Of a DNA stretch of 64,000 bases, positions 8,978-18,746 are shown in pieces. The DNA is taken from assembly GCF_003226255.1 (NCBI RefSeq), contig NZ_QJST01000001.1, positions 124,001 to 188,000 of the forward strand, in the 5' to 3' direction. A program made the position numbers and the translations under genes. The first letter of the stretch is position 1; every line of letters starts with the position of its first letter. The notes below the pieces were generated by a model. It did no database searches and was not told the DNA's origin. It worked only from the letters and a program-made list of their open reading frames with translations. The stretch comes from Idiomarina fontislapidosi (GTDB lineage: Bacteria > Pseudomonadota > Gammaproteobacteria > Enterobacterales > Alteromonadaceae).

Positions 8978-9751
8978 TTAAACGGGCATTCCACTGTGAA
9001 ATTTAAAGTCGCCGTCTGGCGACTTTATTAAATCCGCTTCAACGTCTGCAAAGAAGGCAATACGCTCACTAATATCCTCACTGGCAATCTGCTGCGCTAA
9101 GGTTAAATAATCTTGATAATGACGCGCTTCAGAGCGCAGTAACGAGATATAAAAATCGGTCAGTGGTTGGGGTAGGTGCGGTGCGAGTGCGGCAAAGCGC
9201 TCGCATGAGCGTGCTTCGATATACGCACCACAAATTAATTTATCGACCAATGCAGCCGGCTCGTAGGTGCGTACATGACTGAGTAATCCACGCGCATAGC
9301 GGCTCGAGGTAATTTTGTCGTACTCAATATTCATGGCGTGCGCAATTTCAAGAACCTGATAAAAGTGATGTAACTCCTCTTTTATCAACAGCACCATTTT
9401 ATCAATCAACTCTTCGCTGTAAGGCTTATCGGCTTTGGGCACCATACGCTTATTGAGTTTGTTATGTTCAGCCAGTGCTTGCCAGTCACCCACAAGACGG
9501 TAGGTGTAGTCTTCATAAGGCTTCAGCCATGCCAACAACGCCTGACCACTGGCTTCATCGACCGCATAGCGGCGGATGAGCAACATAGCACTTTGAGCAG
9601 CTTTGAGTTCGCACACCATGTGGTCACGCAGAAGCACGGGCAGTTGCTCGGGGTCTTGAGCCTTTTCTATCCACGCTTGTGGTGTGGCGCAGGGCAAAAA
9701 AGCGTTAATTGGCTCGAGCAACTTGGCAATATCGGAACTCATTTGTGACAT
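8978..9751 (-). CDS. miaE: tRNA-(ms2io6A) hydroxylase MiaE
   Basis: This 257-residue protein is a ferritin-like di-iron enzyme that hydroxylates the isopentenyl group of ms2i6A37 in tRNAs reading U-starting codons. Iron-ligand motifs are visible: CELKAAQSAM, KEELHHFYQVLE (ExxH), EARSCERFAAL and SEARHYQDY (ExxH). The C-terminal end FKFHSGMPV is typical of the family. ATG 9751 and ATG 9742 are both possible starts, differing by three residues. The gene is convergent with the symporter remnant. Confidence 0.92.
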   Translation of the reverse strand: MSQMSSDIAKLLEPINAFLPCATPQAWIEKAQDPEQLPVLLRDHMVCELKAAQSAMLLIRRYAVDEASGQALLAWLKPYEDYTYRLVGDWQALAEHNKLNKRMVPKADKPYSEELIDKMVLLIKEELHHFYQVLEIAHAMNIEYDKITSSRYARGLLSHVRTYEPAALVDKLICGAYIEARSCERFAALAPHLPQPLTDFYISLLRSEARHYQDYLTLAQQIASEDISERIAFFADVEADLIKSPDGDFKFHSGMPV

Positions 9752-10066
9752 GGTAATGGCTGTACTTCGTTACGGAATAAAAGCAGTATTTTACGTGCTT
9801 AGGCGGGAAACGAAAACCACAACTTGAGCTGGATCGATTTTTGTTAAAAAAACGTATTAAAAAGTGACGGTACGATCTTGACAGTATGAGAAATGTTCTT
9901 GATATTAGTGTAAAGCGTTGAATTTTTAGCCATATCAAGCGTCTAACTGTTTACCTAAACACTAAAAGCTTAGGCAGCAATAACAACGCAACAATAACAA
10001 AATGGTATGGCGTGTTTTTTCGACGCAAGTTCCGAGGCACAGGCCTTAACACAAGGGGAAGCGATT
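9752..10066 (+). promoter_or_regulatory. 315-bp gene-free region between miaE and the Yip1-like gene, with sigma-70 promoter at 9878-9906
   Basis: TTGACA (9878-9883), a 17-nt spacer and GATATT (9901-9906) form a good sigma-70 promoter pointing at the Yip1-like gene. It predicts a leader of roughly 150 nt. The leader has a small hairpin (CCTAA/TTAGG) but I recognise no riboswitch. The remainder nearest miaE is AT-rich and should hold the miaE promoter, which I cannot pin down. Confidence 0.55.
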
Positions 10067-10666
10067 ATGTTACTTAATCATATTTGGGGTTTGTATGCTC
10101 ACCCAATGGAAGAATGGAAAACAATTGATGCGCGTCATGAGAGTTTCAGTCACTCGTTCACGCATTTATTGTTTGTTGCGCTACTACCTTGCTTAGCCGC
10201 TTATTATTCATCGGTTCATATGGGGTGGAGTATTGGCGCGCGGGAGTCGATATCACTCACGCAAGGCAGTGGCGTGATGCTTGCCGTCGCTATGTATGTA
10301 GGCATTCTTGCTGCTGCATTTGCGTTGGCTTATTTGGTATTTTGGATGGCGAAAACTTTTGGTGCCGATCCGACCTTTACACAGTCACTTGAACTAGCGG
10401 CGTATACGGCGACTCCCGTTATCATGTCGGGTATTGGTGCGCTGTATCCAGAGCTGTGGTTCGTATCGCTGGTATTTTTAGCCGGAGTGGGTTATTCGGT
10501 TTACTTGCTGTACGCGGGCATTCCTGTACTCATGCATATTCCTGAAGAACGTGGCTTTTTATACGCCAGCTCGGTGGTCACTGCGGGTTTAATTTTGATG
10601 GTGATTTTGATGGTCGCCACTGCGATCCTATGGACCAACGGTTTTGGACCGCGGTTTATATCGTAA
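10067..10666 (+). CDS. Yip1-family inner-membrane protein
   Basis: I choose ATG 10067, which has AAGGGG at 10053-10058; the frame extends upstream to 10007 without a better start. The 199-residue product has about five hydrophobic segments and the Yip1-like opening MLLNHIWGLYAHPMEEWKTI. Bacterial Yip1-domain proteins are polytopic membrane proteins without an assigned function. It is monocistronic, with its own promoter and a terminator at 10696-10722. Confidence 0.78.
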   Translation: MLLNHIWGLYAHPMEEWKTIDARHESFSHSFTHLLFVALLPCLAAYYSSVHMGWSIGARESISLTQGSGVMLAVAMYVGILAAAFALAYLVFWMAKTFGADPTFTQSLELAAYTATPVIMSGIGALYPELWFVSLVFLAGVGYSVYLLYAGIPVLMHIPEERGFLYASSVVTAGLILMVILMVATAILWTNGFGPRFIS

Positions 10667-10695
10667 CGACCAACGCCGACTTACTATTGATTGAT

Positions 10696-10722
10696 AAAAA
10701 AGAGCCTACGGGCTCTTTTTTT
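10696..10722. terminator. Bidirectional terminator (Yip1-like gene / lpxH)
   Basis: AAAAAGAGCC / GGCTCTTTTT with a TACG loop; T-runs on both strands serve the two convergent genes. Confidence 0.88.
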
Positions 10723-11441
10723 TATGCCATGTAAATACCGACATAGGTGTTTTGCTGCTGAATTTTTTGAGCATCATACCAGTCGCCCAGCACAATACGT
10801 TTAGCAGGTCGCTCGGGCGCGAGCTCAAAGCAGTGGATCGCGGCGCGGTGGGTGTGGCCGTGGATCAGCTGTTGTACTTGGTGGTTATTCATGACTTTCA
10901 CGACCGCAGGGTGTTGTGCATCCATCTGCTGTAAACGCGCATGCGATAACTGTTGTTGCGTGCCCGAGTTGGCGCGGAGCTTTTTGGCAATGCCCATACG
11001 GGTCTTGAGCGGTAAGCGAGCGAGTAAAAAGCGTGTAATCGGATGCTGAATCACTGCCCGGTAACGCAAATAGTCTTGGTCCGCGGTACAGAGCGTATCA
11101 CCATGCATCAACAGCGTTCGCACACCGTTGAGCTCTATCACGGTTTCGTCTTTAAGTAGTGTCAGGCCAACTTCGCGGGCAAACTTTTTGCCCAGCATGA
11201 AATCTCGATTGCCTGGCATGAAATACACATGTACACCGTGGTCTACGAGTTGTTTAAGCAATGCCTTAATGTGCGTTGCGAATGCACTCGGGTCGTCATC
11301 GCCTAACCAAGCCTCGAACAGATCACCGAGAATGTAGAGCTTGTCTAAACACACATTGCGTTCACAAAAAGCCTCGAACGCCGCGGTAATATCCGGGCGT
11401 TCAGGACTTAAATGAAGATCGGCAATGAATGCGGTGGTCAT
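10722..11441 (-). CDS. lpxH: UDP-2,3-diacylglucosamine diphosphatase LpxH
   Basis: The 239-residue calcineurin-like phosphoesterase hydrolyses UDP-2,3-diacylglucosamine to lipid X, the fourth step of lipid A synthesis, at the inner face of the inner membrane. All metal-binding blocks are present in order: [24 protein letters not shown] and HGHTHR. Its ATG overlaps the ppiB stop (ATGA), so the two genes are translationally coupled, the usual ppiB-lpxH arrangement. Confidence 0.95.
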   Translation of the reverse strand: MTTAFIADLHLSPERPDITAAFEAFCERNVCLDKLYILGDLFEAWLGDDDPSAFATHIKALLKQLVDHGVHVYFMPGNRDFMLGKKFAREVGLTLLKDETVIELNGVRTLLMHGDTLCTADQDYLRYRAVIQHPITRFLLARLPLKTRMGIAKKLRANSGTQQQLSHARLQQMDAQHPAVVKVMNNHQVQQLIHGHTHRAAIHCFELAPERPAKRIVLGDWYDAQKIQQQNTYVGIYMA

Positions 11442-11941
11442 GCGTTCTCTTGAACGGTGACGCTTTTGATGACTACGTCTTCAACAGGAACGTCGGCATG
11501 GAAGCCGGCGGTTGAGGTTTTGACACCTTTGATGTTGTTGACCACGTCCATACCTTCGACGACTTCAGCAAATACACAATAACCAAAACCGTTAGGTGTT
11601 TCGTTTTGGAAATCAAGGAAGTGGTTGTCGTTAACATTAATAAAGAACTGTGACGAAGCTGAGTGTGGATCGGGTGTCCGTGCCATAGCAACCGTGCCAG
11701 TGCGGTTAGGTTGTGCTGTTTTGGCCTCGTTTTCGATAGTGCCACGGGTGTCTTTTTGCGACATGCCAGGTTCGAACCCGCCACCTTGCACCATGAAGTT
11801 ATCGATCACACGGTGAAACAGTGTGTTCTCATAAAAACCGTCACGTGCATACTGAAGAAAGTTTTCGACGGTCTTAGGCGCCGTCTCAGTGTGCATAGCT
11901 AACGTGATATCACCGTAATTGGTATGTAAAACAACCTGCAT
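11438..11941 (-). CDS. ppiB: Cytoplasmic peptidyl-prolyl isomerase B (cyclophilin)
   Basis: This 167-residue single-domain cyclophilin has no signal peptide. The active-site blocks [14 protein letters not shown] and [10 protein letters not shown] are intact. It catalyses cis-trans isomerisation of proline peptide bonds in the cytoplasm. It is the first gene of a ppiB-lpxH operon and is divergent from cysS across a 138-bp region with an inverted repeat. Confidence 0.95.
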   Translation of the reverse strand: MQVVLHTNYGDITLAMHTETAPKTVENFLQYARDGFYENTLFHRVIDNFMVQGGGFEPGMSQKDTRGTIENEAKTAQPNRTGTVAMARTPDPHSASSQFFINVNDNHFLDFQNETPNGFGYCVFAEVVEGMDVVNNIKGVKTSTAGFHADVPVEDVVIKSVTVQENA

Positions 11942-11966
11942 TTTTGATTCCTTAATACTACGACTA

Positions 11967-11997
11967 AACGGTCGCTAGTGTACCAGAGCCGACCGTT
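11967..11997. repeat. 8-bp inverted repeat in the ppiB-cysS divergent region
   Basis: AACGGTCG (11967-11974) and CGACCGTT (11990-11997) are perfect inverted arms separated by 15 nt. The site is close to the ppiB start and may be an operator or a leader hairpin for ppiB. Regulatory meaning is inference. Confidence 0.4.
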
Positions 11998-12079
11998 CAG
12001 TGGTATCATTAGTGGTTGAATCCTATAAACTGAATCGGTTTATTCGTTTTGTCGATTAAAGCCAAATTACGGAGATACT

Positions 12080-13462
12080 ATGGCACTGACACTGTTTAAT
12101 ACCCTGACCCGCGAAAAAGAGACGTTTACACCAAGAGAAGCCGGCCGTGTGGGTATGTACGTGTGTGGCGTCACCACATACGACTTGTGTCATATCGGGC
12201 ATGCACGCACCTACGTGGCGTTTGATGTCGTCGTCCGTTATTTGCGAAAGATCGGCTATGACGTAACCTATGTGCGTAATATCACCGATTTAGACGATAA
12301 AATTATTAAGCGTGCGGCAGAAAACAGTGAGCCTTTTGATGCCCTAACGCAGCGCTATATTGACGAGATGCATCGTGATTTTGCCGCTTTGAACTTACTT
12401 GAGCCCGATATCGAGCCGCGTGTGACACAACATATGGATGAGATTATTCGTATGATTGAGTCCTTAATTGAGCAAGGCTACGCCTATCAAGCGGACAATG
12501 GCGATGTCCTGTTTGATGTGTCGACGTTTGACGACTATGGTCGTTTGAGTCGCCAAAACTTGGAGCAATTGCAAGCAGGCGCGCGTGTTGACGTGGAAGC
12601 CAGTAAATTGGATCCGTTAGACTTTGTGTTATGGAAAAAAGCGAAGGCGGGCGAGCCAAGCTGGAATTCACCTTGGGGTGAGGGGCGTCCTGGTTGGCAT
12701 ATTGAGTGTTCAGCAATGAATAAAGCGCACCTTGGCGAGACCTTTGACATCCATGGCGGCGGTTCTGACTTGACCTTCCCGCATCACGAGAATGAAATTG
12801 CGCAAAGTTGCTGTGCTAACCAAACCGACTATGTGAACTATTGGATGCATAGCGGTATGGTGCAAGTTGATGATGTGAAGATGTCGAAATCGTTGGGTAA
12901 CTTCTTCACCATCCGAGATGTGTTGAATGCATACGATGCTGAAACTGTGCGTTACTTCTTATTATCGAGTCATTATCGTTCACAATTGAATTACACACAG
13001 GATAACTTAGAGCAGGCGCACGCAGCACTTGAGCGACTGTACACAGCGTTGCGTGGGATCACGCCAGAGCAACCTGAGGAAAATCTGCGCTTGCCTTACT
13101 GGAACCAGTTTACCGCAGCGATGAACGATGATTTTAATGCGCCCGAGGCGATGAGTGTGTTGTTTGAGTTGGTACGCGAAATAAACAAAGCGCGCGATAC
13201 TGACACGCAACGTGCCGCACAACTGGCCCATGTGTTAGTTGAGCTTGCCAGTGTATTGGGACTTTTACAGCAGTCACCAGAAAGCTTCCTGCAAGGCGGC
13301 GCTGATGACGAAGTTGCGTTGATCGAGGCGTTGATTGCACAGCGTAATAAAGCAAGAGCAGAAAAAGATTGGGCCGCTGCCGATGATGCCCGTGACCGTC
13401 TCACAGAGATGGGGATTGTGCTTGAAGATGGCGCAAATGGCACGCAGTGGCGACGTTCATAA
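12080..13462 (+). CDS. cysS: Cysteinyl-tRNA synthetase
   Basis: The 460-residue class I enzyme charges tRNA-Cys. HIGH-type motif CHIGHAR lies at about 37-43 and KMSKS at 267-271. The zinc ligands that select cysteine are visible: VCGVT near the N-terminus, WHIECSAM, and HHENEIAQS. Length is normal. The ATG at 12080 follows GGAG by 6 nt. The M17 aminopeptidase gene follows after 15 bp, so cotranscription is likely. Confidence 0.97.
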   Translation: MALTLFNTLTREKETFTPREAGRVGMYVCGVTTYDLCHIGHARTYVAFDVVVRYLRKIGYDVTYVRNITDLDDKIIKRAAENSEPFDALTQRYIDEMHRDFAALNLLEPDIEPRVTQHMDEIIRMIESLIEQGYAYQADNGDVLFDVSTFDDYGRLSRQNLEQLQAGARVDVEASKLDPLDFVLWKKAKAGEPSWNSPWGEGRPGWHIECSAMNKAHLGETFDIHGGGSDLTFPHHENEIAQSCCANQTDYVNYWMHSGMVQVDDVKMSKSLGNFFTIRDVLNAYDAETVRYFLLSSHYRSQLNYTQDNLEQAHAALERLYTALRGITPEQPEENLRLPYWNQFTAAMNDDFNAPEAMSVLFELVREINKARDTDTQRAAQLAHVLVELASVLGLLQQSPESFLQGGADDEVALIEALIAQRNKARAEKDWAAADDARDRLTEMGIVLEDGANGTQWRRS

Positions 13463-13477
13463 CTAAGAGAGGGAATT

Positions 13478-15022
13478 ATGGCATTTGCAACCTTGCATTG
13501 TGTTGATGAACTTCAGCAAGCCATTGAGAACGAACAGACCGATGCGCTGATTGTTATTGGTCACTTTGCACATATTGAAAACACCCAGTTAAGCGAAGCG
13601 ATTCGCGCGGCACAGGGTACTGACCAACGCGTTGGTAAAGAGACTCTACTGATAAGTGCTAACGGTGTCCCAGGTAACCGCATGGTGGTTGCACCAACAG
13701 GACCTTTAAACCGTGACTATGACGATGTTCGTCAGGTTTTTGATGCGGCGCACAAAGCGGCGAAAATAGCGCAGGATGCCGGCGCGCGTCACCCTGTTAT
13801 TTTGCTTAATGGCGTTAACGTTGAAGACGAACGTTATCAGCAGGCTTTTCTCGCCGCTTATTTAGGCTTCTGCCAAGCGCTCTATCAGCCGCTCGAAGCG
13901 CGTGAGCACCATGGTGATGATGAAATCGAGCCGACTCGTGATGTAACGCTAGTGGGTGCGTTGGATGCTGAGTGGGCGATGGCGATTGAAGCGGGTAAAC
14001 GTGTTGCGCGTGACTTGGCGGGCACTGAGCCAGAACGCATGGCGCCTCCTCGTTTTGCGGAATATTGCCGTAATGCGTTTGCACATACCGCGGTTAAAGT
14101 GACGGTAATCGATGATTTTCAGCAACTCGAGCATGAATATCCTCTGGCGGCAGCGGTTGGGCGCGCATCGGTGAGCGTTGAACGCCACCGTCCGTGTGTT
14201 ATCCGTTTGGAATATAAAGGCAGCCAACCCGAGCGTCAGGTGATGTTTGCTGGTAAAGGTATTGTTTACGATACCGGCGGCGCCGATCTGAAAGTCGGTG
14301 GCCACATGGCCGGCATGAGCCGCGATAAAGGTGGTGCTGCGGCGGTCGCAGGATTTGTTAAAACGGTGGCTGAGTTAGAGCCTGCTCATCTGCATGTGAT
14401 TGCGGAAATTGGTGCTGTTCGTAACAGTATCGGTTCGGATGCTTTTGTTGCCGATGAAATCATTACTGGTCATAGCGGTAAGCGTGTGCGTATTGGTAAC
14501 ACCGATGCCGAAGGTCGCTTAGTGATGGCTGATTTACTCTCGCATCTGCGTGAAGAAGCGGCAGCCAGTGACTTGCCGAGCGAACTCTACACCGTCGCTA
14601 CGTTGACGGGGCATGCTGCGTTAGCTAAAGGCCCTTACACGGCGTTGGTACCGAATGGGCCTGCGCGTCGCCAGCAGTTGGCGCAACAGCTGTTTGACGC
14701 GGGTGAAGTCTACGGTGACCCAGCAGAAATTTCTTGGTCGCGCCGTGAAGACTTTGATTTTGTTAAAGGGCATACCCTGTGTGATGATTTATTATCATCT
14801 AATAATGGTCCGTCAGCGACGACTGCTCGTGGACATCAGTTCCCTATGGCGTTCTTGGTTGGTGTAGCAGGGTTGGATGCGCATGGTATTGATAGCGATA
14901 AGCCGCTTAGCTATGTGCACGTTGATATTGCAGGCAGTGGTGTTGAAGGGGGCGACTGGCAACACGGCAAGCCGACCGCTGCACCGGTGACCTGTTTGTC
15001 AGCGCATTACCTGAAGCGTTAA
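13478..15022 (+). CDS. M17 leucyl aminopeptidase family protein
   Basis: The 514-residue protein has the M17 catalytic domain in its C-terminal half: GKGIVYDTGGADLK supplies the metal-binding Lys/Asp, MSRDKGGAA another Asp, and NTDAEGR (341-347) the signature motif. It removes N-terminal residues from peptides in the cytoplasm using two metal ions. The N-terminal ~200 residues are poorly conserved relative to PepA, so I give no gene symbol. SD AGAGGG precedes the ATG. A terminator at 15048-15075 closes the cysS unit. Confidence 0.9.
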   Translation: MAFATLHCVDELQQAIENEQTDALIVIGHFAHIENTQLSEAIRAAQGTDQRVGKETLLISANGVPGNRMVVAPTGPLNRDYDDVRQVFDAAHKAAKIAQDAGARHPVILLNGVNVEDERYQQAFLAAYLGFCQALYQPLEAREHHGDDEIEPTRDVTLVGALDAEWAMAIEAGKRVARDLAGTEPERMAPPRFAEYCRNAFAHTAVKVTVIDDFQQLEHEYPLAAAVGRASVSVERHRPCVIRLEYKGSQPERQVMFAGKGIVYDTGGADLKVGGHMAGMSRDKGGAAAVAGFVKTVAELEPAHLHVIAEIGAVRNSIGSDAFVADEIITGHSGKRVRIGNTDAEGRLVMADLLSHLREEAAASDLPSELYTVATLTGHAALAKGPYTALVPNGPARRQQLAQQLFDAGEVYGDPAEISWSRREDFDFVKGHTLCDDLLSSNNGPSATTARGHQFPMAFLVGVAGLDAHGIDSDKPLSYVHVDIAGSGVEGGDWQHGKPTAAPVTCLSAHYLKR

Positions 15023-15047
15023 TCCGGTACTCAGAACCGTGAGTGGT

Positions 15048-15075
15048 AAAAGGTGAGCATGGGCTCACCTTTTTT
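15048..15075 (+). terminator. Rho-independent terminator after the M17 aminopeptidase gene
   Basis: AAAAGGTGAGC and GCTCACCTTTT form an 11-bp stem followed by TT. Confidence 0.88.
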
Positions 15076-15148
15076 ATGTCCAATAATTCATCAATTCGTC
15101 ACAATTCAGCGTTAGCCTTTACCCATGTTGCACATGGAGGCACCTGTT

Positions 15149-16855
15149 ATGTTAAACGTTGAACAAGTCGTCAAAGAACGACTTCCCAAGCTTGAAAGCA
15201 AGCCTTGGCTATATAAACCGACCACCTGGCTACTAAAAAACTTACTCCACGAAAGCGATATTAAAGATTTCAGTCAGCGTTACCCCAATTTACAAGGCAT
15301 CGATTTTGTCGAGCAAGTGCTCGATTACTTCAACTTTACTTACTCCTACCGCAGCGCAGAACTCGATAACATTCCCACCACGGGACGCGTGGTGATCATT
15401 GCCAACCACCCGATTGGTTCGCTCGATGGACTTGCTTTGTTGAAAATGGTCAGCGAAGTCCGCAGTGATGTGAAAATCGTCGCCAATGATTTGTTAATGA
15501 AGCTACCCCCGTTACAAAGCATGTTGTTGCCGGTGCGGGTCTTTAACGGTCGCACCAGCCGTGATGATGTCAAAGCGATTCACCAACACTTACATGATGA
15601 GGGCGTTGTCATTGTATTCCCATCAGGCGAGGTGTCTCGCCTACGCCCACAAGGTGTGCGCGACACTCAATGGCAGGCGGGCTTCTTGAAGTTAGCTAAG
15701 GCAACTCAATCTGACATTTTGCCGATCCGCCTCGAAGCTCATAACTCGGCGCTGTTTTACACCGCATCAATGGTGTATAAGCCGCTCGCGACCTTGCTCT
15801 TGGTGAAAGAGATGTTTCGCCAGCAAACCAAACAAGTGAGTTGTCGTATCGGTCAGTTGATTCCGCATAAGACGATTACGCAACACCAACACCTGGCAAT
15901 GAAGCAGCAAATAAAGCTGTTTAAGAAACATTTATATCGGGTGGGTACGGCGAAACCGGCTATCTTACCCACGTTAACACCGATTGCGCGGCCAGAACCT
16001 CGACAGGCGTTGAAGCAAGCCATCGAAGCCTGTGAACACTTAGGAGACACGCCGTGTGGCAAGGCGATTTATTGTTATCGCTTTGACGGCAGTTCACCCC
16101 TGTTGCGCGAGATTGGACGTTTGCGAGAAGTCGCGTTTCGTGCGGTCGGTGAGGGGACATGGCAGCGCCGTGACCTTGACGACCATGACTTATATTACAT
16201 GCACCTTATCGTTTGGGATCCGGAAGATTTAGAAATCGCAGGCGCTTACCGACTCGGTGAATGCGCGAAAATCATTCAAAAAGTGGGTCCCAAAGGTCTT
16301 TATAGCCGTCACTTCTACCAATTCGAGCGCGGCATGGATGACATCTTTGCAGAAGGTTTGGAGTTGGGACGTTCGTTTGTACAGCCGCGCTACTGGGGTA
16401 AACGAAGCCTCGAGTATCTTTGGATGGGCATTGGTGCGTTATTGAACCAGCACCCAGAGTATCGCTATCTGTTTGGTTCTGTGAGTATCAGTAATGCCTT
16501 GCCAGAGCCTGCGAAACAAGCGTTAGTTGCGTTTTATCGTCACTACTTCCCGGCCCAGCAACGACTGGCGATCGCTAATCATGCGTTCCGTGTGACCGAG
16601 CATCCAGGCTTTGAACTTAAAGGTGATAGTTATGATGATGACTTTAAAGCATTAAAATCATACTTAGGTACCTTGGGAGCGAGCGTGCCGACCCTGTATA
16701 AGCAATACTCTGACTTATGCGAAGCGGGTGGTGTGCAGTTCTTAGAATTTGGTGTCGACCCTGACTTTAGCGACTCAATCGATGGTTTGGTGTTGGTGGA
16801 TATTAGCCGCTTAAAAGCACGTAAACGCAAACGCTATTTGGGCGAGGGTGCATAA
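15149..16855 (+). CDS. olsF: Bifunctional acyltransferase resembling ornithine-lipid synthase OlsF (PlsC + GNAT)
   Basis: I choose ATG 15149, 9 nt after GGAGG (15136-15140), giving 568 residues; ATG 15125 and 15134 are in frame upstream. The N-terminal half is a lysophospholipid acyltransferase-like (OlsA/PlsC) domain with NHPIGSLD (His87, Asp93, an HX5D spacing as in the haemolysin-like branch) and FPSGEVSR. The C-terminal half is an OlsB/GNAT-like N-acyltransferase (IGRLREVAFRAVGEGT, AGAYRLGEC, FELGRSFVQPRYWG-like region). OlsF of Serratia and Flavobacterium has this order and makes ornithine lipid alone: the C-terminal domain N-acylates ornithine and the N-terminal domain adds the ester-linked chain. 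Substrate is inferred; a related amino-acid lipid is possible. Confidence 0.75.
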   Translation: MLNVEQVVKERLPKLESKPWLYKPTTWLLKNLLHESDIKDFSQRYPNLQGIDFVEQVLDYFNFTYSYRSAELDNIPTTGRVVIIANHPIGSLDGLALLKMVSEVRSDVKIVANDLLMKLPPLQSMLLPVRVFNGRTSRDDVKAIHQHLHDEGVVIVFPSGEVSRLRPQGVRDTQWQAGFLKLAKATQSDILPIRLEAHNSALFYTASMVYKPLATLLLVKEMFRQQTKQVSCRIGQLIPHKTITQHQHLAMKQQIKLFKKHLYRVGTAKPAILPTLTPIARPEPRQALKQAIEACEHLGDTPCGKAIYCYRFDGSSPLLREIGRLREVAFRAVGEGTWQRRDLDDHDLYYMHLIVWDPEDLEIAGAYRLGECAKIIQKVGPKGLYSRHFYQFERGMDDIFAEGLELGRSFVQPRYWGKRSLEYLWMGIGALLNQHPEYRYLFGSVSISNALPEPAKQALVAFYRHYFPAQQRLAIANHAFRVTEHPGFELKGDSYDDDFKALKSYLGTLGASVPTLYKQYSDLCEAGGVQFLEFGVDPDFSDSIDGLVLVDISRLKARKRKRYLGEGA

Positions 16856-16874
16856 CCCATCGCACCGTGGACAC

Positions 16875-16904
16875 AAAAAAGCCTCGCATTCGCGAGGCTT
16901 TTTT
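16875..16904. terminator. Bidirectional terminator (olsF-like gene / M28 peptidase)
   Basis: AAAAAAGCCTCGC / GCGAGGCTTTTTT with an ATTC loop, between convergent genes. Confidence 0.9.
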
Positions 16905-16920
16905 CATTTAGGTGACCGTC

Positions 16921-18573
16921 TTAGTCTTTAAACTGCTTACCGAAATAAGAGTCTTCTAACCAACGCGGACGCTGCGCATCATTAGCGATTTCTTTACCGA
17001 TTTCGTAGTTAATATCAGTAAAGCGTGTCGCTGATTCGTAGTTCACCTCTAGGTTGTGAAGGTCATCACTTGGACGGTGATAGTTTTCAGCGAAGAACTT
17101 ACCCCACACTTCGCCACCATCTTCACCTTCGGTACGTGAAGTGAAGCCTGTCATTAAGAATACCGCAGGGATACCTTTCTTAACGAGCGTGTAGTGGTCT
17201 GAACGAGTGAAGATCGCTTGCTCAGGCATTGGGTCAGGACTTTGCTCGATATTGAACTTAGCCGCTGCCTTTGACACGGTGTCGCCTAATGTTGAGTGCG
17301 ATGCACCAAAGGCAATAACGTCGGCAAAATCATACAACAAGACCGGCATGTCTAAGTTAACGTTAGCGACGATGCTATTCAGTGGTACTGTTGGGTTGTT
17401 GGCAAAGTAGTCAGCACCGAGTAAACCTTTCTCTTCTGCTGTAACCGCCAAGAACATGATAGAGCGCTTGTTGTCTTGCTCGGACTCAACGAACATACGC
17501 GCGGTTTCTAACATCACTGAAACGCCCGATGCGTTATCCATCAAACCGTTGTTGATGGTGTCATCACTGCTTAAGTCTTTAACAACGCCAATGTGGTCCG
17601 CATGAGCGGTATACACTACATATTCGTCTTTTAACTTCGCATCGGTGCCTGGCAATACGGCCGCGACGTTAGGGCTTGTTGTTTCTTCGTGGTTAGACTC
17701 TTTTGCCAACGACACTGAACCATTTAATGCGAAGCCTTTTGGCGATGCATTTGGATCTTCTTCGATTTGTTTAAAGATGGCGTCTAATGGCTGCTCAGCA
17801 CCTTCAAACAAGGCTTTACCTGCGTCGATATTAACGTAAGCTGAGCCCATCAACTGCTGCTCTTCACCTTGTGGCAAACCGTTTGGACCAATCCACGTCA
17901 TACGTGGTGTTTTAGTGTAATAAACACTGGTCTCGAATTCGCGCACTTTTTCACGCTCTGGCGTGTGCAACGTGATAATACCGACAGCGCCTTTTTCACG
18001 CGCAATATCGCCTTTGATATTGGCAAGGTGAGCACCTTCTTCGCTTGGCAAGTCAGCAGGGCGACCTGTCAGCATGACTACAATTTTGCCTTCAACATCA
18101 AGACCCGCGTAGTCGTCTAAGCCAAATTCAGGCGCTTCCATACCGTAGCCAACAAACACTAACGGAGCGGTTACTTCGCTCAATTGGCTGTAGTGGCTTG
18201 GGCCGGTGATGAACTGTTTACCAAAGGTTAGTTCGGTGGTTTCACCCTCGACGGTATACGACATTTTGGCACTGTTCGGTACCAAGGTACTGATTCTAAA
18301 CGGGATACGTTGGAAATAAGTCCCTTCTTCACCCGCAGGTTCCAAGCCCATTTGCTTAAACTCTGAGGCGATATATTTTGCAGCGATCTCATGACCACGG
18401 CTGCCGGTTTCACGGCCACGTAGGTCGTCACTTGCCAAGAACTCAAGATGCGCTTTGATGTTCTGTTTTTGCGCGCTAACCTCAGTTGCTTGAGAAGCAC
18501 TTGTATCCTGACCACCACATGCAGCGAGCGATGCAGCTAACAGCGATGGTATGAGCAAGCGTGTTACTTTCAT
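16921..18573 (-). CDS. M28-family zinc aminopeptidase, lipoprotein
   Basis: The 550-residue protein has a lipoprotein signal (SLLAASLAAC, Cys19). A PA-type insert domain (about 120-260) precedes and is embedded in the M28 fold. Candidate zinc ligands and catalytic residues are seen in TAHADHIG, MDNASGV, TAEEKGLLG, VNLDMP and RSDHYTL. Enzymes of this type are envelope-bound aminopeptidases working on oligopeptides. It is divergent from the TonB receptor gene, so its promoter region contains the Zur-like site. Confidence 0.9.
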   Translation of the reverse strand: MKVTRLLIPSLLAASLAACGGQDTSASQATEVSAQKQNIKAHLEFLASDDLRGRETGSRGHEIAAKYIASEFKQMGLEPAGEEGTYFQRIPFRISTLVPNSAKMSYTVEGETTELTFGKQFITGPSHYSQLSEVTAPLVFVGYGMEAPEFGLDDYAGLDVEGKIVVMLTGRPADLPSEEGAHLANIKGDIAREKGAVGIITLHTPEREKVREFETSVYYTKTPRMTWIGPNGLPQGEEQQLMGSAYVNIDAGKALFEGAEQPLDAIFKQIEEDPNASPKGFALNGSVSLAKESNHEETTSPNVAAVLPGTDAKLKDEYVVYTAHADHIGVVKDLSSDDTINNGLMDNASGVSVMLETARMFVESEQDNKRSIMFLAVTAEEKGLLGADYFANNPTVPLNSIVANVNLDMPVLLYDFADVIAFGASHSTLGDTVSKAAAKFNIEQSPDPMPEQAIFTRSDHYTLVKKGIPAVFLMTGFTSRTEGEDGGEVWGKFFAENYHRPSDDLHNLEVNYESATRFTDINYEIGKEIANDAQRPRWLEDSYFGKQFKD

Positions 18574-18690
18574 CAGTTAATTTCCCATAGTTGTCTTTGT
18601 TATTACAGCGATCACAGTGTACCCCACGTTGTACAGAATCACTACCAACACGATAAACAAGAGTGTTGCAAAACGTAAACCATACATGTA

Positions 18691-18707
18691 ATGTTATATT
18701 ATTACAT
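18691..18707. promoter_or_regulatory. Candidate Zur box upstream of the ZnuD-like receptor
   Basis: ATGTTATATTATTACAT differs at one position from the gammaproteobacterial Zur palindrome as I recall it (ATGTTATANTATAACAT). It also lies inside a longer imperfect inverted repeat (ATGTAAT...ATTACAT, 18686-18707), 40 bp before the receptor start. A zinc-repressed promoter fits the His-rich receptor downstream; the divergent peptidase, a zinc enzyme, could be affected too. Confidence 0.7.
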
Positions 18708-18746
18708 AAAACGATAGAAACTCCCGAGTAAAAAACAAGAGTAGGT

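Noticed and set aside
13815-14305. Minus-strand open frames within the M17 aminopeptidase gene
   Set aside because: They are shadows of the coding frame without SD or family resemblance.
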